64,000 nt of DNA from Dryas octopetala (GCA_963921425.1 OY992836.1:13051304-13115303); one strand, 5' to 3'. Numbered from the stretch's first letter, positions 33,048-45,849 are shown. Notes: generated by a model not told the origin, from the sequence alone. Made by a program: numbers and translations.

Positions 33048-34363
33048 GGTTTATTTGCACGTTTAGTATTTGACTTTAAGGTCTTGTCTTAATTTACTCC
33101 CTTATTTTTATTTATTTTACATAATTCCTTGAATTTTTATGTTGTATCTTACTTTGCCTGATTCCGTCAACACCACAATTAAAAATGTTGATGTGGAAGG
33201 GTAATCTTGTCATTTCAACCGTAAAATATTTTTAAAACAATATTTAAATTAATAAAATAATAAAACTTTAAATTAAAATAATATTTTTAAAATAAAATCT
33301 TTAAAATTCAATTAAATTTAAAAACCTCCTTCCCTACCACCCACCCACTATGCACGCCAACCCCTTCTCTTCCCACCATTCCGGCCACCCCCTCCCCCTC
33401 CCCCTCCCCACTTGGCCCTTCCCTCACCCAGCCCTCCCCGTCCACCACCCCAATCCAGCCCCATCCACCCCACCTACCCAGCTCCCTCCCTCCCCGCCTA
33501 CTTATCCCTGTCCACCCCCTCAACCCAGCCCCGCCTCACCTCACCTTCACCCACTGCCCCAACTCCTCCCCGCCCAGCCAAGCTCCGTACCACCCAGCCT
33601 CACCCTTCCCCGATCCTCCCCACACAGCCCAGCCCCACCCCAGATCGGCCCACCCCCAACCAGCCCCTCCCCCAACTCTTTCCCCGCCCCTCCCAGCCTC
33701 CCCTTGCCCTGATCCGCCCCACCCCGCCCTTGCTCTGCCCCGCCCTGCCTCAGCTCGGCCCACCCTCCAGGCCCAGGCCCTGCCCTACCCTCCACCGCAC
33801 CAAGCCACAGCCCCATCGCACCCCTTACCCCCAGCCCCGTCGCACCCCCACCCAACAACAGCCTCCCCGCCCTTTTATCTTCTTCCCTACCCAGCATCAG
33901 TCCCCCTCCCGGGCTCTCTCCCCCCAACCCAGCCCGCCCAGCCCCTCCCCTCCCCCTCCCCCGCCCCACCCAAACCCCTCCCACCCCCGTCCCCAGCCCC
34001 ACCTCAAATCCACCCCACACAATCCAGAAATTTATTTTTTCTTTAATTACAATTTTTTATTTAATTAAAATTTCAGTTTTTATATTTTTAATTAAAAAAA
34101 TGTGAGAGGGTTGCCAACATGGCATATTGGGTCCCACAAATTACCACATGGCACAAACATGGCAAAGATTGGTCCTATGTGGCTGAAAAGACGAAATTAT
34201 CTCGCCACGTCAGCATTTTTAACGGTGGTATAGACGGAGTTGACAGAATCGGGTAATGTGAGACATGACACAAAAGTTCAGGGGGTTATGTGAGACAACA
34301 AAAATGTAAGGGGGTAAATTGAGATAAAACCTTAAAGCTAGGTGCCAAATGTGCAAATAAGTC
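33048..34363. mobile_element. Non-autonomous Mutator-like element with C-rich core
   Basis: The ends read GGTTTATTTGCAC and GTGCAAATAAGTC, inverted copies extending inward over more than 100 bp with some divergence. TAATTAATT is present immediately outside both ends (33039-33047 and 34364-34372), a perfect 9-bp target duplication diagnostic of Mutator-like elements. The core (about 33330-34020) is almost pure C-rich sequence (CCCCACCC, CCAGCCCC words). Proline-rich frames there are treated as compositional. No transposase was seen. Confidence 0.88.
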
Positions 34364-34372
34364 TAATTAATT

Positions 34373-35056
34373 TTGTTGAATGACTCAATCACAATTCAAC
34401 TTGTTTATAATAATGTCGTGGTTGAGTTACACATGTTTGATAATAATTCAAATTGATTTTATTATTTATGTTTAGCTTATTGTGTTATATTCGTGTTTGT
34501 ATCAGTAAATAGCCAAATTAAATTCACTAACTTCATGTCGGGTTCATGTCATGTCAAAAATTGTTTTCTTTAACCTTAAATCAATATTTTTGAAGAGTGA
34601 ATGTGATACACGATTTTGGAACAACGCGTGAGGTCAACTTTGAAGAAATCAACGTGTCTAGGGTGTCCACTACATAGACCTAATATTTATATGCCATTAT
34701 GTTTTCTATAGAAAAATACGCGAACAGTGAATAATCAATAATGGAAGCCAAGTTGATCATATGATAATTTGCTAATCAATAATTAAGATTCTTGGCCAAA
34801 AGAAAATCAATAATTAAGACTCATTCAATTTGTTTACTAATTTGTTCAAAAAATAATGTTTCTGTATGTAAAAAATTAAATAAGTTTTAGAATGGACATA
34901 GATATAAATAAACAAATACTTGTTACATTATTTGCAAATAAAATATAATGTATTTGATATATTGTAAGATTCTCAAACACAATTAGAATTTATAAATAAA
35001 CAACTTGAAATGAAGTACAATTTTTATCATCATTTTTAACTTAATGGTTACGTGTA
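34373..35056. other. Intergenic region, no gene seen
   Basis: AT-rich sequence between the Mutator-like and hAT insertions. No coding or repeat feature recognised. Confidence 0.5.
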
Positions 35057-35064
35057 ATTATAGT

Positions 35065-36842
35065 CAAGGAGTAAAATTTCGGTTTCGAGGAAATTTTCGA
35101 TGGAAATTTCGACGGAAATTTTCGAGGAAATTTCGATTAAAATTTCGATTTCGACAAAATGAGATAAAAACGACGGAAATTGCTATCAAAATACGGAAAT
35201 TTTGAATGAAACTTGACCATATGCTTATTTAACATATTATCTACTGTATTGATAAAAAAAATTGAAGAAACCAAATTATATAGTAAGTTTTATGTAATAT
35301 AAGATGAATATAATGTGCGCTGGTGGTAAATACTGTTAAAAAAATGGGTCACTAATTAGTAATTATATAAATTACACATTTACACCTCAAATTTATTTAT
35401 ATTACAATTTTAAATCATGAATTAAATAAGTATTCAATACCACATAGAGTTTCTAGGAGGTTCAAAATTTTCACTGTCTTCAGTATCATCCTGTCTAGAG
35501 TAGGTGAATTGCGAAGAATAATCACCCCAAGATACATCTCCAGCATAACTTTGCATATAATTCCTAACATGCCAACCGTATGGATCAGGAGGTGGTATTT
35601 ATTGTTGGCTATATATGCTGATCTAAATGTGCAAGGTTTGGAAGCTCTGCAACTTTTTTGGCTTCTGCAGAAGCTTGGCCTTGGTTTTGATGAAATTAAT
35701 GATCTGATAAACCACAAAAAATAAAAATAAAATAAATTGAATCAAAATGAACTAGATGAACTACATTCAGATGATACATTGATACCAAGATGAGATATGT
35801 AGAAAATAGAAAAAAAGAGAGAGAAAATGAGATAAACGTAAAAAAAGTGAAACATGTTAGATAAGAATGAATTAAGTGGATTACTATAACATCCTTAATT
35901 TTTTATATTTATTGTGTTGCAACTTGCAAGTAATAAGCAGTATATTCATGAGATGAGATCTAATAAATTGTCAACTAGGAAAGTTCGGTGGGATAAAAAT
36001 CATAAAACTCATAAAAGTATGGCAGACTATAGACTATAGTCAACAAGTCAACAACAACAAAAAATATATATAAAAAAGACAAAAAAACCCAACCTTGACT
36101 TGAGAACGTGAAGGTTGCTCAATTTTTACAGATTGAATCTTCTCTTCCGTTGGTTCTCAATCGATTGTGCAAAGATCGCAGCTTATCTCCCTCAGATGGG
36201 GAGACTTATCTCTCCATTTTCTCTATTCTCTCTTCAGATGGGTGTTGTAGTGTAGTGGGTCATGGGTCCTATTTTACTTCTCTGGGGTTTAAATGGATCA
36301 GTCCAGTGACTCCAGTCACAGCCGTCCTTTGATCCTACAGCTGACATTCAATTCACAGTGGGTCGTCCTATTTATTTAGAAAATACCGAGAAATTCTACC
36401 ATGCAAGTGATGCAACTATGTTACCTTTGCAGGGGGTCACGCCGCGCCGGAGAAGACAGAGTGAAGAGGGAGAAAGAGTCACGCCGCGCCGGAGAAGGAG
36501 GCCACTGGGAGAGAAACCTTGTGCGCAGGGGAGAAGAAGACAGAGAGAATAGGTTCAGATTTGAGTGTGTGGATGAAAAGAGGAAGAGATCCGAGTGATA
36601 AGGTAAGGCTGCACAGTGAAATTTTGTCTGTTCACAGCGAAATTTCGTCAAATTTCGTCGAAATTTCGCTAAAATTTCGACGAAATTTTACAGAAATGCA
36701 TGTGAGGGGGGATCGAAATTTCGGGCCGAAATTTCGGCGAAAAATTACCGAAAATTAAGGGTAATGTGATAAAATTTCGGGATCCCTGAAAAACGAAAAT
36801 TTCGGCGAAATTTCGCCGAAATTTTCGAAATTTCACTCCTTG
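35065..36842 (-). mobile_element. hAT-superfamily element, internally deleted
   Basis: The ends are CAAGGAGTAAAATTTCG and its inverted partner CGAAATTTCACTCCTTG, with one mismatch. ATTATAGT occurs directly outside both ends (35057-35064 and 36843-36850), the 8-bp duplication typical of hAT elements. Both subterminal regions are dense in GAAATTTCG and GAAATTTTCG words. A minus-strand coding remnant near the left end and a GC-rich leader-like block near 36430-36560 suggest that the element once carried a minus-strand transposase and lost most of it. Confidence 0.85.
35434..35598 (-). pseudogene. C-terminal remnant of a hAT-like transposase gene
   Basis: About 54 open codons ending in a stop at 35434-35436. 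The reading contains DPYGWHVRNYMQSYAGDVSW and an acidic tail ending in Asn-Ser-Met-Trp-Tyr. An in-frame stop at 35599-35601 closes it upstream and no catalytic region was found. The position inside hAT ends supports the assignment. The protein-level resemblance to hAT C-termini is an impression, not a measured match. Confidence 0.45.
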
Positions 36843-36857
36843 ATTATAGTTACTGTA

Positions 36858-37215
36858 AAAACTAATCATAATTTGTATGTATAACACGTAATGCGCATTG
36901 AGTAGAATAATGATATTACATTATTAATGAGCAAATTTATCATTTATGACAACTATTCAAATTAATCATCTAACTACATAACACCCGTTGCAATAAATTC
37001 AAAGTAATAGACTACCCATATGTCATGTGTGATTTAGTACTTTCAAAAACTAATCATAATTTGCATGTGTAACATGTGACACACATTGAGTGGAACAATG
37101 ATATTACACAATTGTTAAAGTTAAAAAATAAACTTTTCTTTTTTTATATCAAATTAACCGTCTAATAACATACATTGTTATAAAGTCAAACTAATTGTCT
37201 AACAATGCGTTACAA
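36858..37215. repeat. Imperfect direct duplication, period about 188 bp
   Basis: AAAACTAATCATAATTTG occurs at 36858 and again at 37046. Each copy is followed by related AACA-GTGA-ATTGAGT-AATGATATTACA sequence. It lies just outside the hAT element and may be part of an older AT-rich element. Confidence 0.6.
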
Positions 37216-37850
37216 TAAAAAATAAAAACAATGTAACTATTTCAAGAAGGAAGAATGGGCCCAAAAATTAAAAAAAAGGAATATTTCGTATCAAGAATCT
37301 ATTAAAAAAATATGCAGGAAACAAGGACCTACCTCGTTTCTGTGTGAGTGGTACACACCATGCCTCTAGCTTTTTTTAATCACCTCTATCTCTAAAATTA
37401 CCATTTTGTCGGGGTTTTCATATTCTTTGCAAAGCAACAAACGGTGTCGTACCCGAGGACAAGGGTGGGTGGTGCAGCCTGAGCCCACAGAAGGCCGAGC
37501 CCTGCGATGCAGTAAGGCTCGGACCACAACGCGCCAAGGTGTTTCCTTTTCGCGGTCGTAGGTTCTAAGCTGGCACACGCCGCTTGGCCCAAGTAAACGG
37601 CACAGAGGGCAGATTCGTCTTTTCACATCCCAGACTAAACGCTTTGGGAGCACCAAATGCCAATTTCCAAACAATACAAAATTACAAAACGCCTTCATTT
37701 TAAAATTATATCCACCCTCTCTCTCCCCCACCCAAGTCGTCCAACTTCCATTCAACCCCACCTGGAAATGACCACTATACCCTTCGCACATTGAATTCGC
37801 TCGAGGCCAGCGTGGGTAGTTTGGTCATTTAAGCTCTGTATCTGTGGTTT
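37216..37850. other. Upstream region of the TMEM131-like gene
   Basis: No coding region supported. The part from about 37380 is GC-richer and probably contains the promoter of the downstream gene. A 141-residue minus-strand frame at 37366-37791 has no recognisable domain. Confidence 0.5.
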
Positions 37851-37991
37851 TGTTGGTTCTCTGTGGCCATTCATTCGTTATTAGCAGGTGGTCTGGTGGT
37901 GCTGTGCTTGTGCTCTAAGCATACACACAGACATACTCTCTCTCAGAATCCAAGCCAAAAGCCCAGAAAACAAAGCTCCATCAAACCTCGC

Positions 37992-39113
37992 ATGGTTTTC
38001 TCTCTCCTGATCAGCCATGGAGTTCCGAAAAACCCTAACAATCAGAGCTCGAGAGCTGCTCTCTGTGCTCCACCTCAGGTAGACTCCTCAGCACTCTCTC
38101 TCTCTCCCCCTCCACCTTTTCTCGTCGCATTTTTCTCTCCGCTCTTCCGCTACTTATTTTGCTCTCGATGTTTCCGATAACACCGTTTTCAAATTTTTTT
38201 TTTTTTTTTTTCATTTTCTTTTGCTTCACTTTCTCATCATCGGCTCCGTCTGTTCCTTCCCTGTCTTGATTGTTCAAAATATTTCTGCTTTTCGCCATTT
38301 TTGGACTGCTGATTACTTCATCGTTTTCCGTTTTAGACGCTGTTTGGTTCCGATTGTTTTTTTATTCGTGTCTTGCTTAGATGATTGTTTTTTTTTTCTT
38401 TTCTATTCTGAAGTTAGTAGAAATTGTGTTATTTTTTTTCTGTTCGTATTCTTTTTTGAGCTTAGTGAGCTTAAAAAGTTTCTGTAAGTGATTTTAGAGT
38501 AATAGTTTATGTATTTTGCGCGTGCTCTGTTATTTAGGAAGTTTTTGCTATTAATGGTGTGGTAAAGATTCATTTCCAAACTTGTTGGAGCAAATAGGTT
38601 TGCTGCTAAATGCACTGCCCCAATGCTTTTGTTCATTTAGCGTATATATCTAGCGCAAGATACGGCTGCTAATCGTTTGGAACCCTAAAAGAAGGGACTT
38701 TGGTTTTACTAGAAATTTAGGATATGCTATTGCTGCATATTGGACTTTCTAGTTTTTCTTCTATATTTTCTGTTATTGTTTTCTTTCTTTCTTTCTTTCT
38801 TTTTTTCCAAATTTTGGTGCAAATGTTTGCATGGCGGTGACTCCATTTGGCTGCTGAGAAAATGGAAATCGGAAATAAAATGAAAGAAAACTGATATTGC
38901 TCTGCTCAACGGCATTTCCTAATTTTTTTCTTATTGTTTTAATTAGTGGTCTATTTGCATACCAATTTTTACTGTGAAGTTTAGTAAACCTTCCTTACGT
39001 GTAAATTGTAATGCTATTTGCCTTGCTCAATTGTTCAGGGGATTGTCACATCCAACCAAAGCATTCCATGTTCTTTTGGTTTTAGCATGTACCCTCTTTT
39101 GCCTCGCTACATG
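37992..39113 (+). promoter_or_regulatory. Overlapping upstream ORF of the TMEM131-like gene
   Basis: An ATG at 37992 lies 25 bases before the main ATG in another frame. It is read through exon 1 (29 codons) and, after splicing at 38078/39039, for 25 more codons to a TGA in exon 2. This gives a 54-residue uORF that overlaps the main start. Such overlapping uORFs often lower translation of the main frame; no such effect is shown here. Confidence 0.55.
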
Positions 39114-42100
39114 TGAACGATGCTCTGGGAATGGGATGCAGAAATTATCAGACTGTGATGCTTGTAGCTCATATGGAGATAACTCTGATGTGGCTGTTGC
39201 GAATATTCTTCTTGGTGATACCACTTCAGACTATGGAATTCCAAGAACCCACTTCAACATTGGTAGTATATGTACTAGTTCTCATTCATTCTGCTTTCCC
39301 TCCACATTACCTGGTTTTTTGGAGCATAAAATCGAAGTGGCTGATGTAGAAGTTTCTGGGAGTCATTCTGATGATCTATCACCTGTAGGATCAACTGAGA
39401 ATAGCAAGTTGGCAAGTAACAAAAGCTGGTCATCAGACAATGGTATGTTTAAGTTATTTAATGGAGGGATTGTTTCTTGTTCTTTGAACTCCAAAGAGGC
39501 TACTAATGAGTTTTCATCCATTCAAACTGATAGTGCTAATCAAAATGATCTTTCTTCCTGTAGAGGATCTTTACTTTATCAGAAGAGCACAAGTTTTAGG
39601 CCGAACAAGAACCCCGAGATGACCAAATCCAATTCCTTTGTTGGTTCTTCCTCACCCCATGTAGAAATTAGCCCCTCTGTATTGGATTGGGGGCAAACAA
39701 ATATGTATTTTCCGTCATTAGCTTTCTTAACTGTGGAAAATACATGCAATGACAGGATTTTACATGTTTATGAGCCATTCAGTACTGACGTACAGTTCTA
39801 TCCTTGCAATTTTAGTGAGGCTGTGTTAGGACCTGGTGAAACAGCTTCAATTTGTTTTGTATTCTTACCTAGATGGTTGGGCTTGTCCTCAGCTCACCTC
39901 ATTTTGCAGACAAGCTCTGGTGGCTTCTTGATACAGGCTAAAGGTTTTTCCATTGAGTCCCCTTATGGAATTCACCCATTATTAGGCCTGGATGTTTCTC
40001 CCAGGGGAAGGTGGAGTAAGAAATTGTCTCTCTTTAATTCCCTTGATCAAATTTTCCATGTGGAGGAAGTTACCGCATGGATATCAGTGTATATGGGGCA
40101 TACTTCCCATTATGCAGAGGCAATATGTAGTACTGAAAAACTTCAAGGTTCCAATGAGCTTGGGTTGCTGAGTTCTAAAGATCGGCTCGTTGTGAGTACT
40201 GGCCAAGTTGGTTTGCCTCTGCTGGCAATAAGGCCCCTTAGGAACTGGGAGATTGGTCCACACAGCAGTGAAACTATCATAGAAATAGACTTCTCAGTTG
40301 AATCCAAAGGAAAAATTTTTGGTGCAATTTGCGTGCGGTTGCTAAGGTCTTCACAGGACAAGTCTGATACTGTTATGCTTCCTTTTGAAGCTGAAGTGGA
40401 TGGAATAGAAATCAATGATGATTTTACAGGATCTATCTTAGCATCTCTTGAGGTTTATGCCCCGTGTGCTGCTAGTGAAACTGTTGTTGCTATATCTCTG
40501 AAAAATTCTGCTCCTTACCTTTTGAGAGTTGTTAAGATTACTGAAGTTGCAGAGAGTAAAATTTTCCAGATTAAGTATGTTGAAGGCTTACTACTTTTCC
40601 CTGGCACTGACACATACGTTGCTGTGGTTTCTTGTACTCACCTACATGTCGAAATAAATGGACACTGTAAATTACTTATACTGACAAACGACTCAAATAG
40701 CTCGCAGATTGAAATTCCTTGCCAGGATGTTATTCATATGTGTTCAAGACATTGGAAGGATTCCACTGTTGAATATGAACATCAGTCTGAAAGGAGTGAA
40801 TCTGGTGATATGAGGACAGTGTCCTCCGACAGTGGCTTGCAGTCGCCATCACAGATCAAGGTATGCATATTTCATGGATTATGTTTGAACTGGGTTGGCC
40901 TTTTGAGCTTTACTTTCTATGCTCTATGTACTTATGGTTCTTATATTTTCTATTTTTTTTACTTGTATTGATTATTTTATTTGTAGTCTTGTTTTTGTTG
41001 AAAAAGTGGTCAAGCATGGTCCCTGTCATATACAAGTATCTAGAACAGTCCTAGCTATTTAAAATCCCTTTCTCAAATTCTGGGTGCTGGAGCTAGCAGG
41101 TGTCCATTTATGAAATCCTTCTAAAAGAAAGAAAAAAAAATGCGTGTTTATCTGTAACAATTTTATTGACTATTATGGTAAGAGTATGCATTTTTATATG
41201 GCTGCAGTTGTGGCATTTGATCTCAGAATAATTTTGAACTTTTGTATGCTGTTCAATGTTCTTTACCCATGGACTATCTATGATCAATTATGTTGCATGA
41301 TTTCTTTTATGCATAAACATCTTTATCCACAATAATAACAAATGTTTCTATGAACTTATTTGAAGGCAATGGAGACGGCAGGAGCAGATGAATTGGTTCT
41401 ACGTAACTGGAAATCTCAAGATACCAAAAGTGGGATGTCTGTGCTTGATGACCATGAGGTATTCTTCCCAATGGTTCAGGTAGGAAGTCATTACTCTAAG
41501 CGGATCACTGTAAAGAATCCTAGTCAAAAGCCAGTTGTGATGCAGCTTATACTGAACTCAGGGGAGATTATTGACGAATGCAAGAGCCCAGATGGTCTTA
41601 TACAGCCTCCTTCATCTGGTAGTTTGGTTTGCAATGAATCTACTTCTCCGAGTAGGTATGGGTTCTCAATAGCAGAAAGTGCAGTAACGGAGGCTTATGT
41701 TCATCCCAATGGAAGAGCATCTCTTGGACCAGTATTGTTTCACCCTTCAAATCGTTGTGGGTGGAGAAGTTCAGCCCTGATAAGAAACAATCTTTCTGGT
41801 GTGGAGTGGTTATCTCTGAGGGGATTTGGAGGGTCACTTTCCTTACTACTGCTTGAAGAGTCTGAACCTGTTCAGAGTGTAGAATTCAACCTCAGCTTGG
41901 CAATTCCTCTCAACATTTCTTCTCCTGACATGTTATTTCACATGGAAGATACCACTCCATCTTGTTTACAGCCATTATCAAAACAGCTCTATGCTAAGAA
42001 TACAGGAGATTTGCCACTGGAGGTTAGAAGAATCAAAGTGTCTGGAAAAGAGTGCGGGATGGATGGGTTTATGGTACAAACTTGCAAAGGCTTTTCTCTT

Positions 42101-43525
42101 GAACCTGGAGAGTCAACAAAGCTTCTAATATCATACCAGACTGATTTTTCTGCAGCCTTGGTACAAAGAGATCTTGAGCTGGCCTTGGAAACTGGTATTC
42201 TGGTGATACCCATGAAGGCAAGGCTTCCTTTGTATATGCTCAATATATGTAAGAAATCATTGTTCTGGATGCGCTTTAAAAAATACTCTGCATCAGTATT
42301 CCTTGTTGTCTCCTTGATGCTTCTAGTGGTTTGGTATATATACCCCCAGGTGTTGGCCTTTTGCTCCTATGATTGTTTGTACAAGAACGATAAAGGTTCC
42401 CTGGCTACTACTATAAGTAGTACAGGAAAATCATCTCATGTACATAATCATAGAAACAGTAAATTTGCTATGTCGGGTGAGATGGGTAGTTTGTTAAGAT
42501 CAGCTCAGGAAGATAAATCCTCGACGCAAGCATCTGTTGGTAGATATCCTGATGAACAGGGAGGGGCGTCAGAGCAGGAAAAATTTGCTCAGCATGCAAA
42601 ACAAATTCTACAAGGTCATAAACAAACTAATGATTTCTCAGATACTCCAAAGAATAAAGCATTAGTTGAGAATTCTGATGAACTAGAAGCATCCCAACCT
42701 GGTAGCCTCACTGTCAAAACTGGAAAGGAAAAGGGAAGAAGGCGGAAGAAGAGAAAGGGTGCTGGTGCTAAACTAACAGGACTTCTTGAAGTTTCAAGTA
42801 GTCAAAGTGGAAATTCTACTCCTTCATCTCCCTTGTCTCCGTTCACATCTGTAACACCAAAACACATGTGGCCGCTATATCCTGATGTGGGTCAAGCTGT
42901 TGAGGCCCGGAATCCATTTACTCAAGTGGCTCACCAACGCTGTCAGAAAAGTCATGTTTTTAAATCTGCTTCTAAGGCAAACTTATCAGAGCCTGAGGTT
43001 TCTTTAATGCATTGTAATAATCACCAAAGCTTTCCTTCTCAAGAGCAGCCTTCAGCACCAAGAAAAACTGCGGCCAAACCTGTTTTGTTGCCTTCTGCTA
43101 CCTTTCCTTGTGCGGGTAGGCCTGTACCTAATGTGGTATGCTCGCCCTCTTATCAGGCTTCAACCTCTGCTATTTCTCCACATGCTAAAGCCCCTGGGTC
43201 CAAACTCTGTGGCCAGAAAAATGGAGCAGAAGAAAAGGCTCGGCTTGGGGATGAATATACATATGATATCTGGGGTGACCATTTTCCTAGGCTTAAGTTG
43301 ATGGGTAGGTCAAAGGATGTCACTTCTCTGGTCTCCAGCACCACAGAGAGTGACTCTGATAGCTTCTTTGTAAAGGGTCCACAAATCCTCATGACAAAGT
43401 CTCCACCAAGATCTGTAAGTTTTTTCCAACAAGATGGTTAATGATAAATTACTAAATAATTTATAACGTTTCTCTGCTGCCAGATCTCTCCTTGGCAGCT
43501 TATCCGTATGTTAATAACAAACTGA
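38017..43525 (+). CDS. TMEM131-like membrane protein
   Basis: Coding exons are 38017-38078, 39039-40860, 41366-43414 and probably 43484-43525, phase-consistent with GT/AG borders. They give about 1324 residues. If the last 69-bp intron is kept, the frame ends at 43441 with VSFFQQDG instead. A hydrophobic signal/anchor lies at about 29-47. The lumenal N-terminal half includes [17 protein letters not shown] and [16 protein letters not shown], typical of the PapD-like domains of the TMEM131 family. A second set of such domains follows. One transmembrane segment lies at about 935-958, then a Lys/Arg- and Ser-rich cytosolic tail. TMEM131 proteins of animals recruit secretory cargo such as collagen for ER-to-Golgi transport; the plant role is not established. 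The start was chosen because only this ATG joins exon 2 in frame. Confidence 0.88.
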
Positions 43526-45690
43526 AAAAAAGGTAGCCTAAGCTGTAAATAATAAATAGCTTTGTATGGCCTTAAATAATAACAAGATCACTGTTAGCTA
43601 TGAAAAGGTGGAAAAAAAGAACAGAACATAGATATTATACATTAACAATGAGATAAAAGATGGGAGGGGGATTGGATTGCTCTCAACTATTATAAGCTTT
43701 ATGTAGCATGTGCAGTGCACTTCCAAACATTTTAATTTCTGAAAGGAAAAAGAAGTCTTGAATCGGGTTGTTCTGTTGTCCAACAAAGTTTAGTTAACTA
43801 ACAACTAGCCATGTAAAACTTTGGGGATTTGGGTGGGGCACCGTAAAAGCTGCACTATTATTCTATAATGGAAGGAATAAATTTGGTGCTTAATGAATAT
43901 TTAGAGTTAGTATTAGCAATCAATCCAATTTAAGACCTTCATGCATGAATGCACACAAAGGAAAATCAAATTCAAAATCTGAACCTTTCAAAACTTATGT
44001 TTGTGGCACTTGTATTTGAAGAGCCAAAGTTATGTCTGTTTGTAGAAACATTCCCAAGTGTATGCAATTTAGAAACTGCAGATCACTAATTAAATGGGCT
44101 GATACATGGATTCCAAGATAGCAAAAATCAAGACATATATAATAATCTTGAATTTCATTATTTGTTAAAAGTTTGTTAATGACTCTACTACTTCTGCAAT
44201 CACCTTGTGTTTGCCACTGTACTTAATCACTTGGCTTTTAGGAAATTATGCTATTCAAATACATGGTTCTGAAGAATGGTTGCCTGGGCTTGTTTTTTTT
44301 GTCTAGTCTAGTGTTTTCTCGAAATTTCACTATTTTCATGCTTACATAAACCTGTCACGAATATTTCATGGGCTTCAATTTATTGTAATCGTGGAATTCC
44401 TGTTATATAAGCCTAATTATTGAAGTGGATGTGGCTTAGATTTTCCACTGATCAGTGATCACTCTCTTTCGAGATGAATAATATACAAAACTAATGACTG
44501 AATAAAAAGTGCTGTGATGTGTAGGGCCTTGGAGTTCTATGCTGATTAAACAGCCTAGCCCAATTTTATTTTATTTTTTTTTTCTGGATCATACTTGTAG
44601 AAGGGGTAGCAAAGCTCCTCTGATAATTTCACATGTGTCATGACATAGAAGCTGCCCGGGTTTTACAACATTCAATTGCTTGCAACAACCTAACAAAGAT
44701 TAGCATTTGGACAAGATGTCCTTTTGGTGGAAATACAATACAGTTTGTCTTTTTAGTCGTTTTGCATACACCCATCATATATATTAGGACTGGTAGCAAT
44801 TTCTTGTTGTTTGCCCCTACCAGTCTTTGTGAGATTGACCAACAGACCTTTACCTAGGGCTGGTTATAAATGCGATATGCCATTCTGGAATTTGCCCATT
44901 GATGTGCTTGAACAGTCTAGTCACTAGTCCATGCATATTCTCATAAACGCATGCACAGGCACGGGTTTGTGTGGTTGCTGTGGGAGACATTTTGGTATAC
45001 AGATTGTTACTTGACATTAGAATCACAGCACCGCATGCATTTACTTCTGTAACTTTCACATTATAGTGGCTTCCTAATTAGGGCACTGCATGCAAGTCCT
45101 GTCTCTGCTACTACAACCTTATATAATTGAGAGGACAACGGGTATAGATAAGTTCAGGAAATAGCAGCGATGGTAACGGCAGAGAATGATAGCTCGTCTG
45201 CTAGCCAGCAAGTGAGGAAGATGAAAACCATAAAGGTGATGGGATTGCAAAAAACTGATTCATGGATGAGGACTTGCAGGGACCATGAGACTCACAGCTG
45301 GCATACCCATATGGAGCACTGTTTGTTATAAGAGCTGGCATAACTGCATGCAACTAAAAACAGTGACCTTGCCCAGTTGCCAGCTCAACAAGAAAATTCC
45401 TATTTCTAACCAGAACGGATAGCTCGGTATTTTATGTATTCGCAGTTTACCTTGAAGCTGACGAAGGAGTGAGTCGGGTTTTTTTTTTGTTACCTGAGAA
45501 AATCATGCCTTTCAATTTTGCTTGTTTCATTTTCTTCCTCTTCTAGTTTTAACTTCTAGCATTTATGTTATTCAAGCCAATTGATAAAAGGGGATCCAGG
45601 AGGGGAACTAAGGCTGCTGTAAATCTTGGGATCGCGTAATGAATCATATGCATTCTATCATTTGAAACCGTCAAGTTTGTTTATTCCATT
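43526..45690. other. 3' flank of the TMEM131-like gene and intergenic sequence
   Basis: The first few hundred bases are the likely 3' UTR. No further gene, RNA or clear repeat was recognised. Confidence 0.5.
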
Positions 45691-45699
45691 GTTTCAATT

Positions 45700-45845
45700 G
45701 TTGATGTGGTCATTTACGTGGCAAGGGGTAAAGTGATGGTGGAATTGACGGATTTGACTGTTTCGATTTTGTAAGACACGTGAGAAACTTACAGGGGATA
45801 AATTGAGATAAAATTATAGTTTTAGGGAATAAATGTGCAAATAAG
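45700..45845. repeat. Solo terminal inverted repeat of the Mutator-like family at 33048-34363
   Basis: GATAAATTGAGATAAAA and AATGTGCAAATAAG, plus the GACGGA...GTGAGA stretch between, match the right arm of the element at 34230-34360 in the same order. No opposite arm was found nearby, so this is a truncated relic. Confidence 0.6.
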
Positions 45846-45849
45846 CATA

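Noticed and set aside
33350-34068. Proline-rich frames of 120-218 residues in the Mutator-like core
   Set aside because: C-rich composition removes stops in several frames on both strands. No recognisable protein.
37366-37791. 141-residue minus-strand frame upstream of the TMEM131-like gene
   Set aside because: Overlaps the probable promoter and has no recognisable motif.
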